Positions 5,144 to 14,264 of a DNA stretch of 17,998 nt are shown here, one piece after another. Within the stretch, counting starts at the first letter, position 1, and each line of letters opens with the position of its first letter. Origin of the DNA: Clostridiales bacterium (lineage in GTDB: Bacteria > Bacillota > Clostridia > Lachnospirales > Lachnospiraceae); contig JAJQIQ010000085.1 in the NCBI GenBank assembly GCA_021199135.1, forward strand, positions 1 to 17,998, read 5' to 3'. The notes under the pieces are model-generated. The model saw only the letters and a program-made list of their open reading frames with translations. It ran no database searches and had not been told where the DNA came from. The translations under genes were made by a program, and so were the position numbers.

Positions 5144-7546
5144 ATGAACTATGGGTATTTTGATGAGGAAAACAGGGAGTATGTGATCACGAAGCCCGAC
5201 ACGCCGGCGCCGTGGTGCAATTATCTCGGCTCGCCGGAGTACGGCGCGATCATCTCCAACAACGCGGGGGGTTACAGTTTCGTAAAGAGCGGAGCGGACG
5301 GGCGTATCCTGCGGTACCATTTCAACAGCGACGACACCCCGGGCCGCTATATTTATCTGCGCGACGACGAGACGGCCGATTTCTGGTCGGCATCATGGCA
5401 GCCGGTCGGGAAAGACCTCGCGAAATACAAGAATGAGACGAGGCACGGCACGGCGTACACGAAGATGACGGCGCAGTATGACGGCATCTGCACGGAGACG
5501 CTTTATTATGTGCCGCTTAACAAGACCTACGAAGTCTGGTGCTGCAAGGTGAAGAACCAGTCGGGCCGCGCCAGGAAGATCTCGGTGTTCGGCTACGCGG
5601 AGCTGACCAACGACGACAACTACAACCAAGACCAGGTCAATCTGCAGTACACACTCTGCATCTCGAACACGAGCTTCCGCAAAAATAAAATCTACCAGCA
5701 GATCAATCTGAACTGGGGCAAGGGACCGGACGGGAGCAACGGCAACGAGCGCTTCTTCGGCCTGGCGGGGCAGCCCGTGACCTCCTACAACGGCGACAAG
5801 GAAGCGTTCCTCGGGCGATATCACGGCTACGGCAACCCGATCGCCGTCGAGCGCGGCACATGCGACGGCGTATGCAACTATAATGAGAACAGCTGCGGGG
5901 CGCTGCACAGCGCGCTGGAGCTCGCGCCGGGCGAGGAGAAGACGCTTGTCTTTTTGCTCGGGAAATACAAGGAGTCAGACGCTGACCGCATCATAGCGGC
6001 GTACGAGGACACGTCCGTCTGCGAGAGGGAAGTGGAGGAGCTGAAGCAGTACTGGCACTCGAAGCTGGAAAACTTCAAGGTCAATACTCCGAGCAGCGCG
6101 TTCAACAGCATGGTCAACACATGGAACGCCTACCAGTGTTTCCTGACGTTCACGTGGTCGCGCGCGGCCTCGCTCATCTACTGCGGCGAGCGCAACGGCT
6201 ACGGCTACAGGGACACCGTGCAGGACATCCAGGGCGTGATCCACACGGACCCGGAGGCCGCCCTGGAGAAAATCCGCTTCATGCTCTCCGCGCAGGTGGA
6301 CAACGGCGGCGGGCTCCCGCTCGTGCGCTTCGACCATGATAAACGCGCCGGCCATGAGGGGACGCCTGACGACGCGGATTACGTGCGCGAGACAGGCCAT
6401 CCGGCATACCGCGCGGACGACGCGCTGTGGCTGTTCCCGACGGTATATAAATATGTGGCGGAGACGGGCAATCTGGCGTTCATGGACGAGGAGATCACAT
6501 GGTCAAACATACCCCAAAAGGCGTCCGTCTATGAGCATTTGAAGCGCGCCATCCAGTTTTCGATGGATCATCTGGGGCCGCACGGGCTCCCGGCGGGACT
6601 TCACGCGGACTGGAACGACTGCCTGAGGCTCGGAAAAGACGGCGAGTCCTCTTTCGTGGCGATGCAGCTGTACTATGCGTTTGAGATCATGCGCAAGTTC
6701 GCGCAAAAGAAAGCAGACACGGAATATATCGCATGGCTGGATGAGACCCAGAAGGAAATCGGGGAGCGCATCAACCGTTACTGGTGGGAGGACGACCGCT
6801 ACAACCGCGGCTTCAAGGATACCGGCGAACTGATCGGCTCAAAGAAAGATCCCGAGGCGAGCATGTGGCTGAACCCGCAGTCGTGGGCGGTCATCTCAGG
6901 CTTGGCCACGGGGGAGCGCGCGCAGCTTATAATGGATTCCGTCAACAGGGAGCTGAACACGGCGTTTGGCGCGAAAGTGATGTCGCCCTCCTATGTCGAC
7001 CATTATTTTGACGGTGCGCTCGCGGGACTGTTCCCGCCGTCCACGAAGGAAAACGGGGGCATCTTCTCGCAGACGCAGGGTTGGCTGATTCTGGCGGAGG
7101 CCCTGATGGGGCGCGGCGACCGGGCATTCCTATATTTTGAGGAGAGCTCGCCGTCCTCCCAGAATGACAATGCGGAGGTCCGCAAGCTGGAGCCTTATGT
7201 GCACGGGCAGTACACTGAATCCGATGAAAGCCCGTTTTTCGGGCGCTCCCATGTGCACTGGCTGACCGGCACGGCGTCGACCTGCATGGTGGGCTGCGTG
7301 GAGGGCATCTGCGGCATACGGCCGGACCTGGACGGCATCTTGATCGCGCCCTCCATCCCGTCAGAGTGGAAGGGCTTTACGATGGAGAAGAATTTCCGCG
7401 GCAGGAAGCTACGCATCACGGTCGAGAATCCGGACGGCGCGCAGAGCGGCTGCAAGGAGTTTTATGTCAACGGGCAGAAGCAAGATAAGCCTTACGTCCC
7501 GGAGGACAAGCTGACCGACGTGACTGAAATCCGCCTGGTTTTATAA
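5144..7546 (+). CDS. GH94 disaccharide phosphorylase, probably cellobiose phosphorylase
   Basis: The 800-residue cytoplasmic enzyme (no signal peptide) has the full GH94 layout: an N-terminal beta-sandwich (about 1-290, ISNNAGGYSF and YIYLRDDETADFWS), an (alpha/alpha)6 barrel, and a C-terminal sheet. RNGYGYRDTVQD and HADWNDCL carry substrate and catalytic residues; Asp489 is the general acid, nearly the position known in cellobiose phosphorylases. Chitobiose phosphorylases share these motifs, so specificity is not certain. The cellulase 22 bp downstream argues for cellobiose plus phosphate giving glucose-1-phosphate and glucose. The start at 5144 is used since GGAGGG lies before it and the family begins MxYGYFD. 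Length is normal. Confidence 0.9.
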   Translation: MNYGYFDEENREYVITKPDTPAPWCNYLGSPEYGAIISNNAGGYSFVKSGADGRILRYHFNSDDTPGRYIYLRDDETADFWSASWQPVGKDLAKYKNETRHGTAYTKMTAQYDGICTETLYYVPLNKTYEVWCCKVKNQSGRARKISVFGYAELTNDDNYNQDQVNLQYTLCISNTSFRKNKIYQQINLNWGKGPDGSNGNERFFGLAGQPVTSYNGDKEAFLGRYHGYGNPIAVERGTCDGVCNYNENSCGALHSALELAPGEEKTLVFLLGKYKESDADRIIAAYEDTSVCEREVEELKQYWHSKLENFKVNTPSSAFNSMVNTWNAYQCFLTFTWSRAASLIYCGERNGYGYRDTVQDIQGVIHTDPEAALEKIRFMLSAQVDNGGGLPLVRFDHDKRAGHEGTPDDADYVRETGHPAYRADDALWLFPTVYKYVAETGNLAFMDEEITWSNIPQKASVYEHLKRAIQFSMDHLGPHGLPAGLHADWNDCLRLGKDGESSFVAMQLYYAFEIMRKFAQKKADTEYIAWLDETQKEIGERINRYWWEDDRYNRGFKDTGELIGSKKDPEASMWLNPQSWAVISGLATGERAQLIMDSVNRELNTAFGAKVMSPSYVDHYFDGALAGLFPPSTKENGGIFSQTQGWLILAEALMGRGDRAFLYFEESSPSSQNDNAEVRKLEPYVHGQYTESDESPFFGRSHVHWLTGTASTCMVGCVEGICGIRPDLDGILIAPSIPSEWKGFTMEKNFRGRKLRITVENPDGAQSGCKEFYVNGQKQDKPYVPEDKLTDVTEIRLVL

Positions 7547-7568
7547 CAGATTCCTTGAGGGTTTTATC

Positions 7569-9161
7569 ATGAGAAGAAGAATTTTATCACTGGCGGCCGT
7601 GCTCTGCATGGCCGTCACGCTGACAATGGGCTGCGGTGGCAACGGGATCGTCGGCACCGAAGCGACGGAGACGGCGACCGAGGCCTATGGGGAAATCCCC
7701 ACGGAGACGGAGGGCTCAGCCGAGGAGACATATGCGGAAATCCCCACGGAAACCGAGGATTCAGCCGACGAGACGGACGTGGGAATTCCCACCGAGACGG
7801 AGGACTCCGATTCCGCGGATGAAAATTCCGGCAGCGCAAATAACCTGGCGGCTCCCTCCACAAACGGAAAGCTTCATGTGGACGGGACGCAGCTTGCGGA
7901 CGAGAGCGGCAATCCCGTGCAGTTGCGCGGCGTCTCGACCCACGGCATTGCGTGGTTCCCCGAGTACGTAAACGCGGACTGCGTCGCGGAGCTCCACTCG
8001 TGGGGGGCAAACGTCTTCCGCATCGCCATGTACACCGCGGAATACGACGGCTACTGCACCGGCGGCGACCAGGCTTATCTTAAAAATCTCGTGAAAAAGG
8101 GCGTGAAGTACGCCACCGAGAACGACATGTACGCGATCGTGGATTGGCACATCCTCTCCGAGGGAAGCCCTGCAGTCTACCAGTCCGACGCAGAAAAATT
8201 TTTCTCTGAAATGTCGGCTGAGTTTTCCGGACAAAACAATGTCCTCTACGAGATCTGCAACGAGCCCAACGGCGGCGCTGACTGGGCGACGATAAAGGCC
8301 TACGCCGAGGACATAATCCCGATCATCCGCGCCAACGACCCAGACGCGGTAATCATCGTCGGCACGCCGACATGGTCGCAGGACGTCGATGCGGCGGCGG
8401 CCGACCCGATCACCGGCTACGGCAACATCATGTATGCCCTGCACTTTTACGCCGCCACCCACAAGGACGACCTGCGCAATAAAATGACGGCGGCCATCGA
8501 TGCAGGCCTGCCTATATTCGTCACTGAATTCGGAATCTGCGACGCCAGCGGCAGCGGCTCCATCGACGAGGATTCCGCCAACACCTGGATAAATTTGATG
8601 AACGAATATGGCGTGAGCTACGCGATGTGGAACCTCTCGAACAAGGACGAATCCTCCGCCATGATAAACAGCGGCGTCAGCAAGACGTCGGGATTTGCAT
8701 ACGACGACCTGAGCCAGTCCGGGAAGTGGCTTTATGACACATTGCAGGGCGCATTGACTAGCGAAATTTCCACGTCAACATCAGCGGCGGGCAGTTCGTC
8801 AAATCAATCTTCGGCAAACGAGGGCAATGCTTCGAACCAGTCATCGGCAAGCAATGGCAGCACCTCCAGTTCAGGCAGCAGCGCTGACGGCATAACCGTC
8901 TCGAAAACCCTGTCCGGGAGCTGGGAGTCTGACGGCACCAAATTCTATATGTACGACATCACCGTGACAAACAATTCCGGCTCCGCCATAAGCTCGTGGA
9001 AGGTGCACCTGAGCTTCGACGGGAAAGTGACCGTCTCCGAGGGCTGGAACTGCACGTATTCCGCCATCGGCAAGAGCGTCACGCTGCGCTCCGTGGACTA
9101 CAACGGCAGCCTGCAGGACGGCGAGTCCGCCACCGGGATTGGACTTATCGTCTCCTACTGA
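7569..9161 (+). CDS. Lipoprotein GH5 endoglucanase with CBM2-like domain
   Basis: The 530-residue surface protein has a signal peptide ending TMGC (Cys22, a slightly unusual lipobox). An acidic Thr/Glu linker (about 30-90) follows, with three IPTETE(G/D) repeats. The GH5 catalytic domain spans about 95-395, with acid/base Glu232 in CNEPNG and nucleophile Glu320 in VTEFG. Next come a Ser/Asn-rich linker (about 398-440) and a C-terminal CBM2-like cellulose-binding module ending GLIVSY. GH5 enzymes with this layout cleave internal beta-1,4-glucan bonds. It is cotranscribed with the GH94 phosphorylase (22-bp gap, GAGGG site) and ends in a strong terminator. Lipid anchoring would hold the product release at the cell surface. 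Confidence 0.9.
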   Translation: MRRRILSLAAVLCMAVTLTMGCGGNGIVGTEATETATEAYGEIPTETEGSAEETYAEIPTETEDSADETDVGIPTETEDSDSADENSGSANNLAAPSTNGKLHVDGTQLADESGNPVQLRGVSTHGIAWFPEYVNADCVAELHSWGANVFRIAMYTAEYDGYCTGGDQAYLKNLVKKGVKYATENDMYAIVDWHILSEGSPAVYQSDAEKFFSEMSAEFSGQNNVLYEICNEPNGGADWATIKAYAEDIIPIIRANDPDAVIIVGTPTWSQDVDAAAADPITGYGNIMYALHFYAATHKDDLRNKMTAAIDAGLPIFVTEFGICDASGSGSIDEDSANTWINLMNEYGVSYAMWNLSNKDESSAMINSGVSKTSGFAYDDLSQSGKWLYDTLQGALTSEISTSTSAAGSSSNQSSANEGNASNQSSASNGSTSSSGSSADGITVSKTLSGSWESDGTKFYMYDITVTNNSGSAISSWKVHLSFDGKVTVSEGWNCTYSAIGKSVTLRSVDYNGSLQDGESATGIGLIVSY

Positions 9162-9167
9162 GAGCGA

Positions 9168-9195
9168 GAGCCGTGCATGAGCACGGCTCTTTATT
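9168..9195 (+). terminator. Intrinsic terminator of the cellulose operon
   Basis: GAGCCGTGC-ATGA-GCACGGCTC is a perfect 9-bp stem with a tetraloop followed by TTTATT. It begins 7 bp after the endoglucanase stop. Confidence 0.85.
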
Positions 9196-9213
9196 AAATC
9201 TAAATTTAATTTT
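9193..9213 (+). repeat. 21-bp AT-rich palindromic sequence, copy 1
   Basis: It is identical over 21 bp to the reverse complement of 14265-14285. Its core is ATTAAAT-CTAA-ATTTAAT, a 7-4-7 dyad. It lies between the operon terminator and the end of the convergent GGDEF gene. Confidence 0.6.
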
Positions 9214-9224
9214 ATTCGTATTCC

Positions 9225-11105
9225 TTATTCGCCTCTCTCTGCTGCCTCCTCGGCGCGCTTTCTCTTCTTCGCCTGCTTGTGCTCGTACATATTCTGGTCG
9301 GCGAGCGAGAGGACTTCCTCGACGGTCTGCTCGGAGTGGCCGTGCGACAGCTGGATGCCGATGGATATCTTTATGTTTTCCTTGAGCAGCTTCGACTCGA
9401 CAGTCTCGGCGTAGTGGTTCGCGCTCGCGGGGGTCGCGTACGGGAAAAATCCGATGAACTCGTCGCCACCGTAACGGCAGACGTAGCCCTTGTCCGGGCA
9501 CTCCTCGTCGAGCGTGGATGCGATGCGCTTCAGGACATGGTCGCCGTAGTCGTGGCCGTAGGTGTCGTTCACGCTCTTGAAGTCGTCAGCGTCCACGAAG
9601 ACCAGCGCGCAGATGACGCCGATGCGCGTGTAGTTGGCGAACGCCGAACGGATCATGTCGGTGTAGGCGATGCGGTTGTAGATGCCGGTCAGCGGGTCGC
9701 GGTTGTAGAGGTCCTGGAGCCTCTGCACGGCCTTCCGCAGCTGATTCTGCCGAAACTGCGACTCGACCGCCTTGACGATCGTGCAGTGGACATCGTAGTA
9801 GTACGGGTTGTCGTACAGAAACCGGCCATTTTTCATGATGATATAGCCGATTGCCTGCTCCCTGAAGTGCATCGGCGTGAATATGTACGCGTTGCCGGAG
9901 CCGGTCTCATCCAGGTGGCGGTTCAGCTCGTCCACGTCCTTTATGCTCGTGCGCCCGCCCTCATCGAAGCCGTCCGCGACGACGAGGTCGTCCCAGTCGT
10001 AGCCATCCTGCGGGAAGACCGTCGCAACGTCCGCGTCAAAGAGCTTCCTGTCGGTAACTATGTATAGGCCGTCGCACTCCAGCTTCTGGAAATACTCGAC
10101 GATCGCATTGAAAATCTCCGCAAAATCCGTGTGCTTGGCCATCTCGGCCTCGAGGTCCACGAGGAGCGCGTCGTCCTCGTCCTTCTTGACCCCGTAGACG
10201 ATCTGGTTGCGGATATATTCGCGGTATTCGACGGCCTCAGTGTTCGGACAGCCACAGCTCTCCGCGTATATGCAGCCCGCCGTGACGAACGTGTGTGAGC
10301 CCACCTTCTCGCCGTCCCACAGCCTCATCAGCGTCTCGACGCACATCGCACCTATGTCCGAGCGGTTCTGCCATACCGTCGTGATCTGCGGGCGGAAGTA
10401 CATCGCCTTGTCCAGGTTGTCGAAGCCAGTCACACGGAAATCGTCTGGGACGCGGTAGCCGTGGTTCTCCGCCTCCGCGCACATTCCCGCGGCAATGTTG
10501 TCGTTCGCGCAGACGAACACGTCCGGGAACGGCAGCTTCTCATCGCAGTACTTCTGCATGTACGCAACGCCGGTCTCGTAGTCGTAGTCGCCGGAGAGGA
10601 CCGGATGCTCATCAGGGTCGAGCCCGACCTCCGTGAGCCCCTGGCGGAAGCCCTTCACTCGCTCCTTGTTGCTGTATGCGTCCGCAGGGCCGCCCGCGAA
10701 GACGAACTTGCGGCAGCCGTGCTCCTCGTACAGATGGTGCACTATCTCCACGATGGGCATCCTGTTGTTCGCGCCGACGTAGTAGAAGCCGTCGATGTCG
10801 TGCTCGATCGTGACGACCGGGCGCCCGCTCGCCCTCAGCTTCTCTATCGTCCTGCTGCGCTGATCCTCGTCAATCACGTTGCTGGAGTCGAAGATGATTC
10901 CGTCGAACTCCTCAAGCTTCGGGAGGTTGTAGATGTTGTACTCGCCGATGTTGTGGAGCTCGTCCTTGCTCCAGTTGCCGTAGCTGTTGTACTGGAACAG
11001 CGCTATGTCCTCGCCGAGCCTCCTGATCCGGTTCAGGATCCCGTCTACCCACGCATAGGTGATGAGCCGCCGCCAGCCGTCTGAAATCAGAGCAATCTTC
11101 TTCAT
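9225..11105 (-). CDS. Diguanylate cyclase with LacI-type periplasmic-binding-like sensor
   Basis: The 626-residue protein opens MKKIALISDGWRR with no helix-turn-helix. Residues about 1-280 resemble the sugar-binding core of LacI-family regulators (YSNKERVKGFRQGL, VFVCANDNIAAGM, RVTGFDNLDKA). A GAF-like middle (about 290-450) precedes a GGDEF domain (about 460-620) with an intact GGDEF at 546-550 and RDPLTGIYNR. The RxxD inhibitory site is absent. It should make cyclic di-GMP in response to a cytoplasmic ligand, since there is no signal or membrane segment. Convergence with the cellulose operon hints at a sugar ligand, but this is inference. The start at 11105 is placed 9 nt after GAGGG; the ATG at 11111 is too close to it. 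Confidence 0.88.
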   Translation of the reverse strand: MKKIALISDGWRRLITYAWVDGILNRIRRLGEDIALFQYNSYGNWSKDELHNIGEYNIYNLPKLEEFDGIIFDSSNVIDEDQRSRTIEKLRASGRPVVTIEHDIDGFYYVGANNRMPIVEIVHHLYEEHGCRKFVFAGGPADAYSNKERVKGFRQGLTEVGLDPDEHPVLSGDYDYETGVAYMQKYCDEKLPFPDVFVCANDNIAAGMCAEAENHGYRVPDDFRVTGFDNLDKAMYFRPQITTVWQNRSDIGAMCVETLMRLWDGEKVGSHTFVTAGCIYAESCGCPNTEAVEYREYIRNQIVYGVKKDEDDALLVDLEAEMAKHTDFAEIFNAIVEYFQKLECDGLYIVTDRKLFDADVATVFPQDGYDWDDLVVADGFDEGGRTSIKDVDELNRHLDETGSGNAYIFTPMHFREQAIGYIIMKNGRFLYDNPYYYDVHCTIVKAVESQFRQNQLRKAVQRLQDLYNRDPLTGIYNRIAYTDMIRSAFANYTRIGVICALVFVDADDFKSVNDTYGHDYGDHVLKRIASTLDEECPDKGYVCRYGGDEFIGFFPYATPASANHYAETVESKLLKENIKISIGIQLSHGHSEQTVEEVLSLADQNMYEHKQAKKRKRAEEAAERGE

Positions 11106-11140
11106 CGTCATCCGCCCTCTTTTGCGTATTTGATACCACA

Positions 11141-11169
11141 AGAATAACACACTTGCGTTCTCATATCAA
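11141..11169 (-). promoter_or_regulatory. Promoter of the GGDEF gene
   Basis: TTGATA (11164-11169), 17-bp spacer, TATTCT (11141-11146) on the minus strand, with TGT before the -10. Confidence 0.55.
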
Positions 11170-11210
11170 TAGGAATATCTGTCTTTATTCATGCGCCTAA
11201 AATGCAACGA

Positions 11211-11246
11211 AATCCCGGCAAGCCTCAGCCCGCCGGGATTTTTTAT
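11211..11246. terminator. Terminator after the cell wall hydrolase gene, possibly bidirectional
   Basis: AATCCCGGC and GCCGGGATT form a 9-bp stem with a 12-nt loop. The plus-strand T-tract (TTTTTTATCTTT) is better than the minus-strand tail (TCGTTGCATTTT). By position it ends the minus-strand hydrolase and shields it from the GGDEF promoter region. Confidence 0.7.
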
Positions 11247-11267
11247 CTTTCTTATGTAATTGGCTTT

Positions 11268-12524
11268 TTAATAGAAGACCAGGCCGCCGATCACGGTGCC
11301 GCTATGGCCGCTGGACTTGCTGTGGAAATACTTCGCGCCGCCGGTCGGGTCAGTCCCTGCGAGAGCCGCCTGCGCCGCCTTCCTCGCGCTCGAGCTCACG
11401 CCGCTTGCGATGCGGCTTGCAAGCCTGCCGGATGACGCCGGCCCGAACTGTCCGCTCTGGTAGATGACGCCTGATATCGTGTTCGGGTAGCTGCCGCTGC
11501 GCACACGGTTTAAGACAACCGCACCGACCGCCTCCATGCACTCGAGGCTCTCGCCTCCCGCCTCGCACTGGATGAGCGCCGCAAGGAGCGTCTCATCGTC
11601 GGTGGATGCCGCGACCGCCGCGTGTGTCGTCGCCTTGCTCGAGCTTGAGCTGCTCGCCGCTGCCTTCGCCGCTGCAGCCGCTGCCTCTGCGGCCTTCTCC
11701 TCGGCTATCGTGACGCCCTTGCCGGTGTCGATGGAAATGTTCACATAATCCTCGCTGACATAGCAGGTCGTCGTCCCGACGAGCACCGCCACCCAGCCGT
11801 CCTGCGCCTCGGCATCCGTGTCCACCGTAAGCTTCTCGCCCGTGCCGATGAGCGTCACGACCCCGGCGTCCGCGCTGGCCGCATTGCGCACGCGCAGGCA
11901 GTCGGTCGTCGCCGTCGCTATCGTGTCGCAGATTCCTTTCGCGTACTCGAGAGCCTCCTGCCCGAACAGGCAGTACTCGTTCTTCACATAGCCCTCGACG
12001 CTGCCGGAGACGATCTTCGTCCACTCGTCGCCCTGCTCCTTCACGAGAGCCCGATCGCCCTTGTAGAGCTTTCCGACCGCCTCGGAGTCCGCGTCAGCCT
12101 CGGCGCGGACATAGAGGAAATCGTCGACGTCCGCCATCAGCTTGTCCGCCCAGTCGTCCTCGAGGGATACCGTCTCGTCTGCGGCATCCTCGTCTTCTGC
12201 CGCCTCGTCCGCGATATCCTCAGCTTCCGCTGACGCTGTCACGATGACGGACTCCTCTTTCTCCACGCTCGCCGTATCAAAAATCCCTGCTGCCTCGGCC
12301 TCGTAGGAATTCAGCGCCGCCGCAATCCCTGCGACCCCATTCCCCTCTGCCTCGGTCGAGCTGTATTCGCTGATCGCCGCCGCGATCCCCGCGACCGTGC
12401 TGCCGTCAGCCTGTGCCGCCGCATCGCCTGCGCCCGCGAACGCCGCCGTGATGGAGAAAGCCCCCATCATCGCCGCCACCGCCGCAGCCCCAACAGCTTT
12501 TCTGCACTCCTTAAGCTTCAACAT
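11268..12524 (-). CDS. Secreted SH3b / SleB-type cell wall hydrolase
   Basis: The 418-residue protein has a signal peptide (hydrophobic core about 9-28, AFA cleavage). Next come two related Ala-rich units (VAGIAAAISEY and VAGIAAALNSY), an acidic stretch, two bacterial SH3 domains (YVRAEADADSEAVGKLYKG; LRVRNAASADAGVVTLIGTG), an Ala/Ser linker, and a C-terminal Hydrolase_2 domain. The conserved catalytic glutamate is Glu321 in IQCEAGGES, followed by AVGAVVLNRV. Family members are cortex-lytic or vegetative peptidoglycan amidases or lytic enzymes. GGAGG lies 6 bases before the ATG. It probably acts in wall remodelling; a spore role is not indicated. It has its own strong promoter with a leader of about 100 nt. 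Confidence 0.88.
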   Translation of the reverse strand: MLKLKECRKAVGAAAVAAMMGAFSITAAFAGAGDAAAQADGSTVAGIAAAISEYSSTEAEGNGVAGIAAALNSYEAEAAGIFDTASVEKEESVIVTASAEAEDIADEAAEDEDAADETVSLEDDWADKLMADVDDFLYVRAEADADSEAVGKLYKGDRALVKEQGDEWTKIVSGSVEGYVKNEYCLFGQEALEYAKGICDTIATATTDCLRVRNAASADAGVVTLIGTGEKLTVDTDAEAQDGWVAVLVGTTTCYVSEDYVNISIDTGKGVTIAEEKAAEAAAAAAKAAASSSSSSKATTHAAVAASTDDETLLAALIQCEAGGESLECMEAVGAVVLNRVRSGSYPNTISGVIYQSGQFGPASSGRLASRIASGVSSSARKAAQAALAGTDPTGGAKYFHSKSSGHSGTVIGGLVFY

Positions 12525-12628
12525 TCATATCCTCCAAATGCGGTTCCTGTCCTTGTCACATCTGTGACCACTTTTTAAATGATTCTTAACCGCTTTGTTT
12601 CAAATATTACATTTTTGTTACGAACTGC

Positions 12629-12657
12629 ATTGTAGCACGCAACATTTGCCTTGTCAA
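12629..12657 (-). promoter_or_regulatory. Strong promoter of the cell wall hydrolase gene
   Basis: TTGACA (12652-12657), 17-bp spacer, TACAAT (12629-12634) on the minus strand, preceded by AAAAATTTTTAAAAAAGT (UP-like). The spacer contains GTTGCGTG one base before the -10, as at 3821-3849. Confidence 0.75.
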
Positions 12658-12712
12658 GCACTTTTTTAAAAATTTTTGGGCATTGCTCTCCACATCTTGA
12701 TGTTTTTTTCGC

Positions 12713-12752
12713 AAAAAATGGGTGAATCAGTTCTCTGATCCACCCATTTCGC
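12713..12752 (-). terminator. Terminator of pgi
   Basis: AAATGGGTGAATCAG and CTGATCCACCCATTT (12716-12730, 12735-12749) form a 15-bp stem with one G-U on the transcribed side and a 4-nt loop, followed on the minus strand by TTT. It lies about 65 bp past the pgi stop. Confidence 0.75.
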
Positions 12753-12814
12753 ATATTTGCGGACTTTCACGCCGCAATTTGTGAAAATCTCGTGTTAATA
12801 TTTATGAAATATTA

Positions 12815-14161
12815 TTACAGCCTACCGAGCAGCCCTTCGCGAGCGCCCTCATACCCAGGCTTCCCGAGCAGCGCGAACATGTTGTTCTTGTAGCTCTCGA
12901 CGCCGGGCTGGTTGAACGGGTTCACTCCGAGCACGTAGCCGCTGACGCCGACGGCGAACTCGAAGAAGTAGAACAGTTCGCCGAGATAGAACTCGTTCTG
13001 CTCCGGGACCTTCACCATGAGGTTCGGGACGTTGCCGTCCGTGTGGGCGAGGATCGTGCCATTCATCGCGCTCTTGTTGATGAAGTCCATGTTTTTCCCT
13101 GCCAGATAGTTCAGCCCGTCGAGGTCGACCGGCTCCTCGCTGATAACGACCTCCTCGCGGGAAGCTTCTATATTAAGCACCGTCTCGAACATGAGCCGCG
13201 AGCCGTCCTGGATGAACTGGCCCATGGAGTGCAGGTCCGTCGTCAAATCGACCGACGCCGGGAGGAGGCCCTTCTGGTCCTTGCCCTCGCTCTCGCCGTA
13301 GAGCTGCTTCCACCACTCTGACAGGTAGTGGCATGACGGCTCATAGTTCGCCAGAATCTCGACGCTCTTTCCTTTGCGGAGCAAAATGTTTCGGATCGCG
13401 GCGTACTTGAGCGCGTCGTTGTCAGAAAACGCAGACTCGAGCGCGAGCTTCCTGCCCTCCGCCGCGCCCTCCATCAGCTTGTCGATGTCTGCGCCGCTGA
13501 CCGCTATCGGGAGCAGGCCGACCGCCGTGAGCACTGAGAATCGCCCGCCGACGTCGTCCGGCACGACGAAGGTCTCGTAGCCCTCCTCGGTCGAGAGATT
13601 CTTGAGCGCGCCCTTCGCCCGATCCGTCGTGGCGTAGATGCGGGACGCCGCGCCCTCCTTGCCGTACTTCTTCTCGAGCATCTCCTTGAACACGCGGAAC
13701 GCGATCGCCGGCTCCGTCGTCGTCCCGGACTTGGAGATGACGTTTACCGAGAAGTCGCGGTCGCCGATGACGTCGATGACGCCCTTGAGGTAGGTCGCGC
13801 TGATGCTGTTGCCCGCGTAGTAGATCTCCGGGGTCCCCCTGACCTCCTTCGGGAGGTTGTTGTAGAATCCGTGGCGCAGGAACTCGATCGCCGCCCTCGC
13901 GCCGAGGTACGAGCCGCCGATCCCGATGACGACGAGCACGTCCGAGTCGGACTGGATCTTCTGCGCCGCCTTCTTGATCCGCGCGAACTCTTCCTTATCA
14001 TAGTCCACCGGGAGGTCGATCCATCCCAGGAAGTCGTTGCCCGCCCCGGTCTTTGAGACGAGCTGCTCCTTCGCGCCCGCCACGAGCTTCTCCATGTAGG
14101 AGACTTCCTCGTCGCTTATGAACGCCGCCGCTTTAGAATAATCAAATGTAACTTTGCCCAT
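12815..14161 (-). CDS. pgi: Glucose-6-phosphate isomerase
   Basis: The 448-residue cytoplasmic enzyme interconverts glucose-6-phosphate and fructose-6-phosphate. Motifs include [14 protein letters not shown], the phosphate-binding [20 protein letters not shown], the catalytic glutamate region [19 protein letters not shown] with the ring-opening histidine, and [14 protein letters not shown] with the catalytic lysine. Length matches the short Gram-positive form. GAAAGGAG lies just before the ATG. It is a single gene with its own promoter and terminator. Its product links glucose and glucose-1-phosphate from the cellobiose pathway to glycolysis, though it is a housekeeping enzyme anyway. Confidence 0.96.
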   Translation of the reverse strand: MGKVTFDYSKAAAFISDEEVSYMEKLVAGAKEQLVSKTGAGNDFLGWIDLPVDYDKEEFARIKKAAQKIQSDSDVLVVIGIGGSYLGARAAIEFLRHGFYNNLPKEVRGTPEIYYAGNSISATYLKGVIDVIGDRDFSVNVISKSGTTTEPAIAFRVFKEMLEKKYGKEGAASRIYATTDRAKGALKNLSTEEGYETFVVPDDVGGRFSVLTAVGLLPIAVSGADIDKLMEGAAEGRKLALESAFSDNDALKYAAIRNILLRKGKSVEILANYEPSCHYLSEWWKQLYGESEGKDQKGLLPASVDLTTDLHSMGQFIQDGSRLMFETVLNIEASREEVVISEEPVDLDGLNYLAGKNMDFINKSAMNGTILAHTDGNVPNLMVKVPEQNEFYLGELFYFFEFAVGVSGYVLGVNPFNQPGVESYKNNMFALLGKPGYEGAREGLLGRL

Positions 14162-14225
14162 TTTGCACTCCTTTCACAAACGGATTTCAGCCGCGCCAGA
14201 CACCCACGGCCGCAAATTTGTCTAC

Positions 14226-14254
14226 ATTTTACCAAAGAATGTGCGATTTGGCAA
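14226..14254 (-). promoter_or_regulatory. Promoter of pgi
   Basis: TTGCCA (14249-14254), 17-bp spacer, TAAAAT (14226-14231) on the minus strand. The 21-bp AT-rich palindrome begins 10 bp upstream of the -35. Confidence 0.6.
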
Positions 14255-14264
14255 GGATTATGAG

